A DNA stretch of 41,533 nucleotides, taken from NCBI GenBank assembly GCA_016946835.1, contig JACVTC010000343.1:1-41533 (forward strand). Direction: 5' to 3'. Positions within the stretch are counted from its first letter, which is position 1. Each line of letters begins with the position of its first letter. The stretch comes from Neocallimastix lanati (nom. inval.). Lineage: Eukaryota; Neocallimastigomycota; Neocallimastigomycetes; Neocallimastigales; Neocallimastigaceae. The notes beneath the pieces were generated by a model. That model searched no databases and was not told where the DNA came from. It worked only from the letters and a program-made list of their open reading frames with translations. Position numbers and translations under genes: made by a program. Below, piece after piece: positions 12,101 through 20,681 of this stretch.

Positions 12101-13842
12101 ATAAAGTATCATCAACTAAATCTAGCACAAATCTATTTTTCTTAAGCGTGTCAATACCAATTAACACGTCGAAAATATCATCTTTTTCTATTTTTCTGAA
12201 ATAGTCTTTGAAAGTGTAGCCACCTATTTCAATTTCTAATTCGTATACATCCGAAGAAATATAATTATTAGAATAAGCCTGGAATATTCTTTCCGAAATA
12301 GTCCCAACGGCCGTTTTATTTATTTTATACTTCTCGAATGCAGCAGCAGTAATTAAATTAACACTTGCACAAGAGTCTAAGAATATTTCTGCGTAGGATC
12401 CTTCAATAGTACCATTTACTTTGATAACTTTATAGTCGCTTAATAATGATAAAGCATTTATTAAAAATTCTTTACTGGTACTTTTAATTAATTTTTGTTC
12501 TTTGTTAAACCCGGTACGAAATTTAGGACATAAGTCCAATAAGTGTGCCAGTTTAAGTTTGACTTCTATATTGGCAACATCTTTAACCAGGTCATTTATA
12601 TCATAATTATCAACCAAATTGATCATTTTAATATGTTTCTCTAATTTTGACGTCTTAGTATTACCTCCATTTTCATTTTCGTTTGTAGTATTGGATATTA
12701 TCTCTTTAATTCTATTTAATTTGTTAATTTTTTTTGCGTTTGAAATATTTGGCTGGTTTATATATAATATATCTAAATGTTCCAATTTTTCTGTGTTATT
12801 ATTACTATCATTATTAGTATTAATATTATCATTAATGTTATTATTATTATTATTATTGTTATTATTATTGTTATTATTAGAATTGTCATTATTGTTAATA
12901 TTATTATTATAATCATCAATATTAATATTATGGTTATTATTATTATTATAATTTAAATTATTTGGATCATCCTCTAAATTCATATTATCTTCATCTCGAA
13001 TATTTCCATTATTATTAATTTCAATAATATCTGGATTTTCTCTAAAATTAACCTTTTTTGTAGAAGAAAGATTTTCACCTTCAATTATTTTATTATTATT
13101 TAGTTCCTCATTATTATTACTATCATTATAATTATCATTATTATTATTTATTTGTTTCATGGCTGGAGTGTGAATAGGAACTGGATTATCTTTGAGATGA
13201 AGCCTTTGTTTTTCTTTATAAGGCCCCTTATATTTTTCTTTATTTTGTTTGCCTTTTCTCTGAGCAGCAAAAACAACTTCATCCTGGAATTCTTCATTGG
13301 TATCTCTTAAATAAACATTATTATTATTATTTTTATTATAATTGTTATTATAATAATCATTTTTTTCATTATCATTATCCTTAATATTATTATTACAATG
13401 ATTATTACAATTATTATAATGATTATTATTATCATCGATATAATAATCATTATTATCATTTCTCATATTAGCATTATCACTAATACATTTCATAATACTA
13501 TTATTATAATTATAATTATAGTTATTGTAATTTTTATAATTATTATTATGATTGTAATTATTAGTATCGTTATTATTATAATTATCATTACTATAATCAC
13601 TATTACTATAATTATTATTAAGATTCTTATTGTTATAATTACTATTATTATTATTAATATTAACATTATTATTAATATCACTATTATTATTAATATTACT
13701 ATTATTATTATTAATATAACTATGACTATTATTATTATAATTATTGTTATTAATATTACCTCGATTATTATAATCATCATTATTATAATTATTACCATTA
13801 TTAACAAAATTATAATTATTATTATAACTACTATTATGATTA

Positions 13843-13880
<38 letters not shown>

Positions 13881-14426
13881 ACTATTACTATTATTATCAT
13901 TATTGTAACGATTATTAATGTAATTATTATTATATGTGTAATTAGTATTTTTGTTATTTTTATGGTTATTGTTATTATTAAAGTTATTGTTATTATTAGT
14001 ATTATTGTTATTGTTACAATTTGGTTTATTGCAATAATTATTATTACTATTATAATTATCATAAATATTATAATTATAATTATTATTATCATTATCATTG
14101 GAATTGGTATTAAAATTATCTTTTCTATTAACTAAATAAATATTCTCATTGTTTTTATAGTTGTTGTCTTTATTCTTGATATCCATTTCTTCATTATTTC
14201 CATAATTTTCATTTCTTTCATTATTATTAATTAGTAAATTATTATTTTTATTTTTAATATTCTTATAATATATATTATTTTCATTATAATTATTAGGTTC
14301 ATTAATATTATTATTATTATTATAATGATTATTGAAGTTATCATTACAATAATTGTCGTTATTTATACATAAAAGGGTGGTTTGTTTACTGGAAGTTGGC
14401 CTTCTCCCATAATCTATTTTAAATTG
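7860..14426 (-). CDS. pol: Pol polyprotein of element B (PR-RT-RH-IN)
   Basis: This polyprotein copies the element RNA and integrates it. The frame is open from a stop just above 14426 and overlaps the gag end by 13 nt in the -1 frame. Translation should enter by frameshifting; the first ATG is at 14186 (residue 1 below). Residues 1 to about 500 are mostly an Asn-rich tail. The protease has LDSCAS with Asp about 604, then IGIDTL. RT covers about 865-1060 with YIDD at 1026-1029. RNase H has TDAS near 1174 and ends ADALSRL near 1288. An Asn-rich linker with a run of about 40 Asn follows (about 1295-1700). Integrase has an HHCC zinc motif (HNVGHE...CCKKC, about 1762-1806), catalytic D near 1832, D near 1894 (TDNG) and E 36 residues later, and a GPY/F-like tail (YFIGPLKIV). 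There is no chromodomain. The protease has DSC in place of the usual D-S/T-G. Confidence 0.95.
9048..9160 (-). repeat. (ATT)n tract encoding poly-Asn in B pol
   Basis: A nearly pure ATT/TTA trinucleotide run on the plus strand encodes about 40 Asn in the RNase H-integrase linker. Pure codon repeats like this arise by slippage. The reading frame is kept. Confidence 0.85.
14391..14423 (-). promoter_or_regulatory. -1 frameshift signal of element B
   Basis: In minus-strand reading the gag end is AAT TTA AAA TAG. The slippery heptamer T TTA AAA (14417-14423) is followed by 8 nt, then a hairpin (14391-14408) with arms GGGAG and CTTCC (one G-U pair) around the loop AAGGCCAA. The -1 frame stays open into pol. 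This matches the X XXY YYZ rule and the usual 5-9 nt spacing. Confidence 0.8.
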
Positions 14427-15985
14427 CTATCGCTTCTAATATTTTGCTGATGAGGATTTTGATTATCAAAGTACCTAGGATTACTTTTATTTTTTATTTC
14501 CTCCATATTTCTTGCATTGTTGTAGTTATCATTGTTATAGTTGTCATAATTAGTATTATTAGTATTATAATTATTATTTCCATAATTACTATTACTATTA
14601 TAATTATTATTTCTATTATAATTATTATTGTTATTATACATATTATTGTTATTATAATTATTATTGTTATAATTGCTATTAATATAATTATTATTGCTAT
14701 AATTGTTATTATTATAATTATTATTGTTATTATAATTATTTTTTCCTCTATTGTTGTTGTTCCTAAAATTATAATTACCATTGTTAATATTATTATTATT
14801 GGAATTATTATTATAGTTACCAAAATTATTATTATTATTATTATTGTTACTGTTATTGAAATTATTATAATTACTATTATTGCTACTATTAATATTACTG
14901 TTATAGAAATTATTATAATTATTATTATTGTTATTATAATTACTGTTATAATTATTATTACCATATAGAGTATTATAATTATTATTATTATTATTATTAT
15001 TATTAATATTATAATTATTTCCATTATTTCCGTTATTAAACATTCTATTTCCATTATTATTATAATTATTTTCATTATAAAATCCAGAATTAAATTTTCC
15101 GAAGGTCATTAATTGATTCTGATCCTGATTATAATTAAGAGATTTATTTTTATTTCTTAAATTTCTTTTGTTACATTCTCTTGCTTTGTGATCTGGTTCG
15201 CCACAGAGGTAGCAAGTAAAATTTCTAAATTGATTATTATTATTGTTGTTATTATTATACCTTGAATTAAATCTTTCTTGACGATATCGACCAGTAGAAA
15301 ACAGATCAGCATTGTCCACATAATACGCATTTTGTATAGAATTATCTAAATCCCTATTTCCTTCGGTCAATCCTCTATATAATGGATGTTCTAATAAAGA
15401 ATTTTGACAATTAGAATTATTTTGGAAGACCATAGAAGTGTTGAGAAATTCATTATTTCCTATGGTCCTTTTTTCGGCTTTCTCGGCTCTTACAGCCACT
15501 TCAAAAGCATCCGACAAGGTATCACATTCGGCTAAGAGAATTTGAGAATGAACATATATTCTTGATTTTATTGAATTTAAATAATCATCGACTGATATAA
15601 TCTTCTGATAATCTCTATCTAATCGATGATACAAGGTTAAATAACGGTAGTTAAAATTCTTTATATTTTCATTTGGTTTTATTTTCAGATTTTTTAAAAC
15701 TGAGCATTTATCAGCTGGTTTTATATCCATATACTTTTCAATAGCTGATTGCACTTCTTTATAGTTTGGATACCTTGTGATATTATTCCGAGTGGTTACT
15801 AATGATTTCAAAACGTTCCTCAAGTCAGCCTCAACGGCTATTTTTAGCCATACAAAAATTCTAGATGAATCTTGGATGTCATGCATTTCCATGACACCCT
15901 TAAAATCTTCCATCCATGTGTCTATGTCTTTACCATAGTCACATAGATATGGTAGATCACGTTTTACTTTGGAAGCGTCAACCAT
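14414..15985 (-). CDS. gag: Gag of element B
   Basis: This 523-residue structural protein would form the particle and bind the RNA. ATG at 15985 opens MVDASKVKRDLPYL, which matches the start of the element C Gag, so the start is secure. Residues 1 to about 180 form a helical, mixed-charge capsid-like region. A CCHC zinc knuckle (CYLCGEPDHKAREC, CX2CX4HX4C) is at about 258-272. The remaining 240 residues are almost all Asn, Tyr, Ser and Gly, a low-complexity, prion-like tail. The stop lies directly after the slippery heptamer, so most ribosomes would make Gag and a minority Gag-Pol. The Gag family is assigned from order and zinc knuckle, not from a recognised capsid signature. Confidence 0.92.
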   Translation of the reverse strand: MVDASKVKRDLPYLCDYGKDIDTWMEDFKGVMEMHDIQDSSRIFVWLKIAVEADLRNVLKSLVTTRNNITRYPNYKEVQSAIEKYMDIKPADKCSVLKNLKIKPNENIKNFNYRYLTLYHRLDRDYQKIISVDDYLNSIKSRIYVHSQILLAECDTLSDAFEVAVRAEKAEKRTIGNNEFLNTSMVFQNNSNCQNSLLEHPLYRGLTEGNRDLDNSIQNAYYVDNADLFSTGRYRQERFNSRYNNNNNNNNQFRNFTCYLCGEPDHKARECNKRNLRNKNKSLNYNQDQNQLMTFGKFNSGFYNENNYNNNGNRMFNNGNNGNNYNINNNNNNNNNYNTLYGNNNYNSNYNNNNNNYNNFYNSNINSSNNSNYNNFNNSNNNNNNNNFGNYNNNSNNNNINNGNYNFRNNNNRGKNNYNNNNNYNNNNYSNNNYINSNYNNNNYNNNNMYNNNNNYNRNNNYNSNSNYGNNNYNTNNTNYDNYNNDNYNNARNMEEIKNKSNPRYFDNQNPHQQNIRSDSNLK

Positions 15986-16189
15986 TATTAACTAACTACT
16001 AAAAAAGGAAAAAAAAATGAAACAAAACTTATATTTAATACGTAATTTATTTTCTTATTTAGTTCAACTTATCTCTAATATTATTTATTTATTTTTACTA
16101 TTATATATATATATATTTTAATAAAAAAAAATAAATTTTTTTTTTTTTTTATAATATTATTATTATTTTCATATAATTTAATAGTGCAG
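15986..16189 (-). other. 5' leader of element B
   Basis: About 200 bp between the primer site and the gag ATG. It is AT-rich with A and T homopolymers and a TATATATATA stretch near 16104. I see no conserved structure like those in the C and D leaders. Confidence 0.5.
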
Positions 16190-16207
16190 CGCCCGGATTC
16201 TCCACCA
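16190..16207 (-). other. Primer-binding site of element B
   Basis: Read on the minus strand, TGGTGGAGAATCCGGGCG starts 6 nt inside the 5' LTR. The plus strand gives the matching tRNA 3' end: T-stem side CCCGG, acceptor ATTCTCC, discriminator A, then CCA. The same 18 nt occur in element C. The tRNA would begin GGAGAAT; I cannot name its amino acid. Confidence 0.85.
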
Positions 16208-16213
16208 AAAATA

Positions 16214-17122
16214 TGATACGATATATTTTAAATATTCGTATTTACAATAGTTTTGGGCGCTACACTGGGGAATTGTATTAAATTATATATTCTAATAATA
16301 ATATTAATTATTTTATTTAATTATTTAAAATTTTTATTTTAGGATATTTGTTTTGTAATATTTTATTTTTATTTTATTTTATTTTTATTTTATTTTATTT
16401 TATTTTATTTTATTTTTATTTTTATCATATTAATTAACTATTAATAATTATAATTTAATTATAATATTCTACAATTAATTACTTAAACAACTAATTTTAT
16501 TAAAACTAATAACTAAACTACTATCTTAACTAATTAAAACATTTTTCTTATATTAAATCAACTATTACTAATTAACATATATCAATAATTTATTAACATT
16601 AAATCAACTATTACTAATTAACATATATCAATAATTTATTAACATTAAATCAACTATTACTAATTAACATATATCAATAATTTATTAACATTAAATCAAC
16701 TATTACTAATTAACATATATCAATAATTTATTAACATTAAATCAACTATTACTAATTAACATATATCAATAATTTATTAACATTAAATCAACTATTACTA
16801 ATTAACATATATCAATAATTTATAACAAGTTTTTTTTTTTTTTTTTTTTTAATAATATTTTTATATATTTTTTTTTTATAATTATTATCTCTATATTAAA
16901 TCATAATTATTATATTTTATATAAACATTAATATAAAAGTTTATATTATAATAATTAAATTTTATACTATAATAATATTATTTTATATGATTTATAATTA
17001 ATATAATTCATCATTTTTATATAATTAATTTTATAATAATATATATTTTACAAACTTTATATAATTAATATAATTTAATAATAATTTTAAAGTATCATTA
17101 TTTTTCTTTTCATCTTGTATCA
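16214..17122 (-). repeat. 5' LTR of element B
   Basis: The 909-bp LTR matches 6856-7621 apart from three extra copies of the 46-bp unit (138 bp) and about 5 bp of small indels. Outer ends are TGATAC and GTATCA. Confidence 0.9.
16552..16827. repeat. 46-bp tandem repeat, 6 copies (B 5' LTR)
   Basis: Six near-identical copies of the unit containing TCAACTATTACTAATTAACA, against three in the 3' LTR of the same element. Confidence 0.85.
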
Positions 17123-17126
17123 AAAA

Positions 17127-17830
17127 TGATATGGGCACAGATCACACACAATATTTTAAAAACACAATATTAAATATTATAAATAAATTTTTATTAGTTT
17201 AAAAGTATTTTATAAATTTTTATTTTATTTTATTGTTGTCCTTTTCAAAAGAAAGAAAATTTCTTCCTTTTATAGTTTTTTACATGAATCTTGAATTGAA
17301 CATTAACATATACATTTATTTATATTATTCTATTATGAATGTTATTTTAATATTAATATATTTTAAAATTAACCTATTCTAAAGTATCTATTTTAAAATA
17401 TAGTTGTATAATTATTAATGATTTATTTATATTTAAAATTTTAACTATCTATTCTAATAATGTTTTAATTTATCAATTAATATATAATTTAATATTCTTG
17501 TAAATTATTAATATTATATTCTCATAAAGTTTATTATTGTAAAAAGAATACAGAAAATAATAATCTATTTTAGAGAAAACAATAAAAATAATAGTTAGTA
17601 TTGTCAATCGATTTAATTTTATACAGAATTAAATATTTCTGTATTTATTTTATTAAAAACAATTTATAGATAATTATTCTTATTATAAATAATTTTATTA
17701 TAAATAATTTTTTTTTTATTATAACTATTTTAATTTTAAATAATTTCATTATTATAAATATTTTATATTTTTTTCTTTTTTATCATTTTTATGTATGCTT
17801 ATTTGAAGTAAATAAGCTAGTTCCGGATCA
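17127..17830. repeat. Solo LTR X
   Basis: This 704-bp non-coding segment starts TGATATGGGCAC and ends TTCCGGATCA, with TGAT/ATCA inverted ends. It sits between elements B and G with exactly four A on each side. There is no second copy in the window, so LTR identity rests on its ends, size and context. Confidence 0.6.
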
Positions 17831-17834
17831 AAAA

Positions 17835-18468
17835 TGATAAATAATAATAATATATATTAAGAAATAGTAAAAGATTTTATAATATTTTAAATATTAAAAT
17901 AATTAAATAGTAATAACTTAATAATAATCTTGTTCATAATATTAAATAATTATAATAATTTTTATTATTATAATAATATTATTTAATAATAATATTTATA
18001 TACATTTGATTGGAAAATATAGTTACACCAACTATAATAATAATATAAATATAAAATTTTTTATATGGAATAATTAGTTCTTTAGAAATTAATATATAAA
18101 ATAATTATGAAATTTATTAAGAGAATTTATTTAGAAAAATAATGAATTTTAACAATTAAAAATATTTCTCAACGTTGTATAATCAACTATAAAAATATTA
18201 AATAAAAATTATTATTATAACAAATATATAAAGTTATAAACTATATTATTTATATTATAGTATTTAACTATTTTAATTATTTATAAAAAGAATTATAATA
18301 TTTAATATATAGATTAAATATTATATAAATTTTTAATAAAACATTTTTTTTAAAATAATTAAGTAAATTTAAATATTAAATATCGGTAAAACTTGTTAAA
18401 ATAAAACAAGGTAAAACGATATAAAATAAGTTTAAGAAAATAAAATAAATAATACCTTAAACTTATTA
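17835..18468 (+). repeat. 5' LTR of element G
   Basis: The 634-bp LTR starts TGATAAATAAT and ends CTTAAACTTATTA, and matches 24117-24750. The right boundary is uncertain by 1-2 A. It does not end in the usual CA. Confidence 0.9.
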
Positions 18469-18470
18469 AG

Positions 18471-18488
18471 TGGTGGAGAACCTCATTC
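18471..18488 (+). other. Primer-binding site of element G
   Basis: TGGTGGAGAACC starts 2 nt after the LTR, the standard position. It shares TGGTGGAGA with the other elements and then differs, so a different tRNA (3' end GGTTCTCCACCA) is implied, or a shorter match. Confidence 0.7.
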
Positions 18489-18561
18489 TACTCCCGGGAA
18501 AGCAAATTCCTTGAACATTTTTTTATTATTACATTTTTAAACCCATTTCTTGTATTTCAAA

Positions 18562-19413
18562 ATGAGTAGTAGTTCTAGTAAATCTGTTAAAGATGACTAT
18601 GAAAAGGCTTCTAATATGGCAAAGGATATTGAAGCTTTAGGTGCCAAGAACACAAAATTTTTCAGATGGAAAATGAAACTGGAAGACATTTTCGAAGATC
18701 TTAATCTATCTGAAAAAGAAAAGAAAAGAATCAGTATTTCTACTACCACCGGCAAATTAAAAGAGTCTTGTACAAATATTTACTTTCAGAACAAAAAGTT
18801 ATCCTTTGAGGAGTTTACTTCAAAGATTGAAAAATTAATTGATAATGGTAAATCATCAATTAAGAACCTTTCAAAACTCGAAAATATTAAAATTTCTAAT
18901 TTAACAGTTAATGAATTTAACAGTGAATATAGTGACTTGCTACATGGAATATCTGATAGAGACAAACCATCTGTTGAAAGACAGATATTCCTGTACACTA
19001 AAGCCTTTAAAAGAAGAACACCAATTTTTAATATTCTTTTAAATAAACAACCAAAATCCTTAGAAGATGCCATGAATTATGCATTAAAAGCTGAAGAAAC
19101 CATTAATGAATATGAGAGTGACGACGAAAGTGATTTTTACAAATCTAAAAAGAGAACCAACTTTTCAAGAAGAAGACAGTCAAATTCTAATAACTCAAGA
19201 CTTTTCGAAAATAAAGACAAGAATGAAAAATCAAAACAATCAAAAGAAGAATCCGATTTAGAAGCCCTCACCAAAAGTTTTGCCGAAATGAAGATTCATG
19301 TATGTCATCGTTGTAATCAGAAAGGTCACGAAGAACGCTATTGTCCTAACGAAATGACTGATCTCAACAAAGCTATTGCTTCTATTCTATCCTTACAAGA
19401 CCATTTAAATTAA
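18562..19413 (+). CDS. gag: Gag of element G
   Basis: This is a 283-residue Gag. I chose the ATG at 18562 (MSSSSSKSVKDDYEKA); codons upstream to 18550 lack an ATG. Residues about 20-190 are a charged, helical capsid-like region, including a segment (SLEDAMNYALKAEETI) that resembles ITKAFAIAEK and LSDAFEVAVRAEKAE in the other Gags. A basic, serine-rich stretch (SKKRTNFSRRRQ) follows, then one CCHC zinc knuckle (CHRCNQKGHEERYC) at about 247-260. The tail is short, without the Asn-rich extension of B and C. The stop TAA follows TTTAAAT directly and leads into the -1 frameshift signal. Confidence 0.92.
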   Translation: MSSSSSKSVKDDYEKASNMAKDIEALGAKNTKFFRWKMKLEDIFEDLNLSEKEKKRISISTTTGKLKESCTNIYFQNKKLSFEEFTSKIEKLIDNGKSSIKNLSKLENIKISNLTVNEFNSEYSDLLHGISDRDKPSVERQIFLYTKAFKRRTPIFNILLNKQPKSLEDAMNYALKAEETINEYESDDESDFYKSKKRTNFSRRRQSNSNNSRLFENKDKNEKSKQSKEESDLEALTKSFAEMKIHVCHRCNQKGHEERYCPNEMTDLNKAIASILSLQDHLN

Positions 19414-19437
19414 TTAAGGGAAGTTCTCAATCTTCCC
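19404..19437 (+). promoter_or_regulatory. -1 frameshift signal of element G
   Basis: The slippery heptamer T TTA AAT (19404-19410) directly precedes the gag stop TAA. After a 7-nt spacer comes a perfect 6-bp hairpin: GGGAAG (19418-19423), an 8-nt loop and CTTCCC (19432-19437). The -1 frame is open from here into pol. Confidence 0.8.
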
Positions 19438-20681
19438 ACCATATAAATAAAATTGAGACCTTCTCGGATAATGATACAGACACTGATGATAACTATTATG
19501 ACTCAAAGGTCGATTATAAAAATCATAAAAATATGTTAGAAGATCACATGACTGAAAATTTAGAAAAAAAAATTTTCCAAAATGATTTTTACCAATCAGA
19601 AAATGAGTATTCTTCAGAAAATTCTGATATTCTTGATTCTGATGATTCTACCACAGATCACGTGATTTCTTCAACCAATAAAAATGATATCAAAAACCTT
19701 ATCTACGCTATCAAGAGAAAAGTTTCTGAAACAAATTTTGAGAAAGATCACGTGAGTAGCAAAAATAGTATAAACAAAAATATGTCACGTGATGTAGCTG
19801 TACCCAAGAAGAGAAGGAACCTTAAAGAAAGTGCACTTCCTATTAGCACAAAGGCCACTCAATTGTTAGCACAACAAGAAAATCACGATATCGGAACATA
19901 TCAACACAATAATTACCGTGGTGACAATACTACTAAAAATAATAACACTGAAAGACTTGACATTCTAGACACGTCAATAATCAGTGGGAAAAACATTACT
20001 AGTGCCAAAAAGAAGAATAAAGAAATTAGAAATAAAAGAAGACTTGGACCTGATGAAATAAATAAATCTTCAACAACTTTAGAAGACCTTCCAGACATTG
20101 AAATTGATGGCAACAAAACAAAAAGTAATTATTACGACTTCCTTAGAACCATCCTAATGTTAGACAATAGGAAAGAATACGACCTATTTGATGCCCTTAA
20201 TAATACTAACGCGGGAATCACGTTCGCTCAGTTATTCGCAGTAAGTCCACTCCTTAGACGGCTATGTATCAAAGGTCTTAAATTAAATCCTAATGATATA
20301 AGGAAAATCAATTCTGTTCACCATGTGAATATAAATGAAAACGATAGTGATTTCCTTATTAATATCTTTAAGAATATAAATTCAGAACCTTCCGATGATT
20401 CAAAGGCTCATCAAGACCCTGTTGAAAACCCCAAAGACAATATTAAAAGAATTAATGTACTTGGTAAAGCTGGCATTGCTTCCGTTATTGGTTCAGTTGA
20501 CAAAAATATGGTTAAAGTCCTTGTCGATACGGGTTCTGAAGCTAATGTTATAACTACTTCCTTCTTTAAAATTATTGCAAAGAACCATAAAGTCCTTAAA
20601 CTAGAAAGAAATTATTTCAAGGTTGCCAGGAAAACAGATTATTTCCTCAGATCAGGTCGTCCATCTATGTTTAAAATTTGA
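19410..20681 (+). CDS. pol: Pol of element G, N-terminal part (to protease)
   Basis: This is the -1 frame entered from gag; the first ATG is at 19533, but frameshift entry at 19410 is more likely. The first 300 or so residues are charged and low in complexity, with acidic runs and KRK/KKRR patches and no recognised domain. The aspartic protease starts near the end with VLVDTGSEANVIT, the catalytic Asp being residue 332 counted from 19533. The frame breaks about 35 residues later at about 20625-20640, where GCCAGGAAA seems to carry one base too many; removing it would join the frame to the next segment. Either the element is defective or there is one base error. Confidence 0.85.
   Translation, partial: LIKGSSQSSHHINKIETFSDNDTDTDDNYYDSKVDYKNHKNMLEDHMTENLEKKIFQNDFYQSENEYSSENSDILDSDDSTTDHVISSTNKNDIKNLIYAIKRKVSETNFEKDHVSSKNSINKNMSRDVAVPKKRRNLKESALPISTKATQLLAQQENHDIGTYQHNNYRGDNTTKNNNTERLDILDTSIISGKNITSAKKKNKEIRNKRRLGPDEINKSSTTLEDLPDIEIDGNKTKSNYYDFLRTILMLDNRKEYDLFDALNNTNAGITFAQLFAVSPLLRRLCIKGLKLNPNDIRKINSVHHVNINENDSDFLINIFKNINSEPSDDSKAHQDPVENPKDNIKRINVLGKAGIASVIGSVDKNMVKVLVDTGSEANVITTSFFKIIAKNHKVLKLERNYFKVARKTDYFLRSGRPSMFKI

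Larger units (their letters stand above)
6856..17122 (-). mobile_element. Element B: full-length Ty3/gypsy retrotransposon
   Basis: This is a 10.3-kb element read on the minus strand. Its LTRs are 16214-17122 (5') and 6856-7621 (3'). It has an 18-nt primer site, intact gag, a -1 frameshift signal and an intact Pol of more than 2,100 residues in the order PR-RT-RH-IN, as in Ty3/gypsy. LTR ends are TGATAC...GTATCA. It is flanked by AAA on the left and AAAA on the right, consistent with a short oligo-A target duplication. The LTRs differ mainly in the copy number of a 46-bp repeat. All frames are open, so it may be recent and active. Confidence 0.95.

Noticed and set aside
13398-14135. Long plus-strand frame rich in Ile opposite B pol, plus similar frames at 13490-14098, 14444-14968 and 14494-15075
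   Set aside because: They are other-frame readings of the ATT/AAT codon runs that encode Asn on the minus strand, with no independent composition or motif.
20623-20640. ATG at 20623 as a genuine start of a separate polymerase gene in G
   Set aside because: It falls inside the protease domain; residues before and after join into one protease if a single base is removed.
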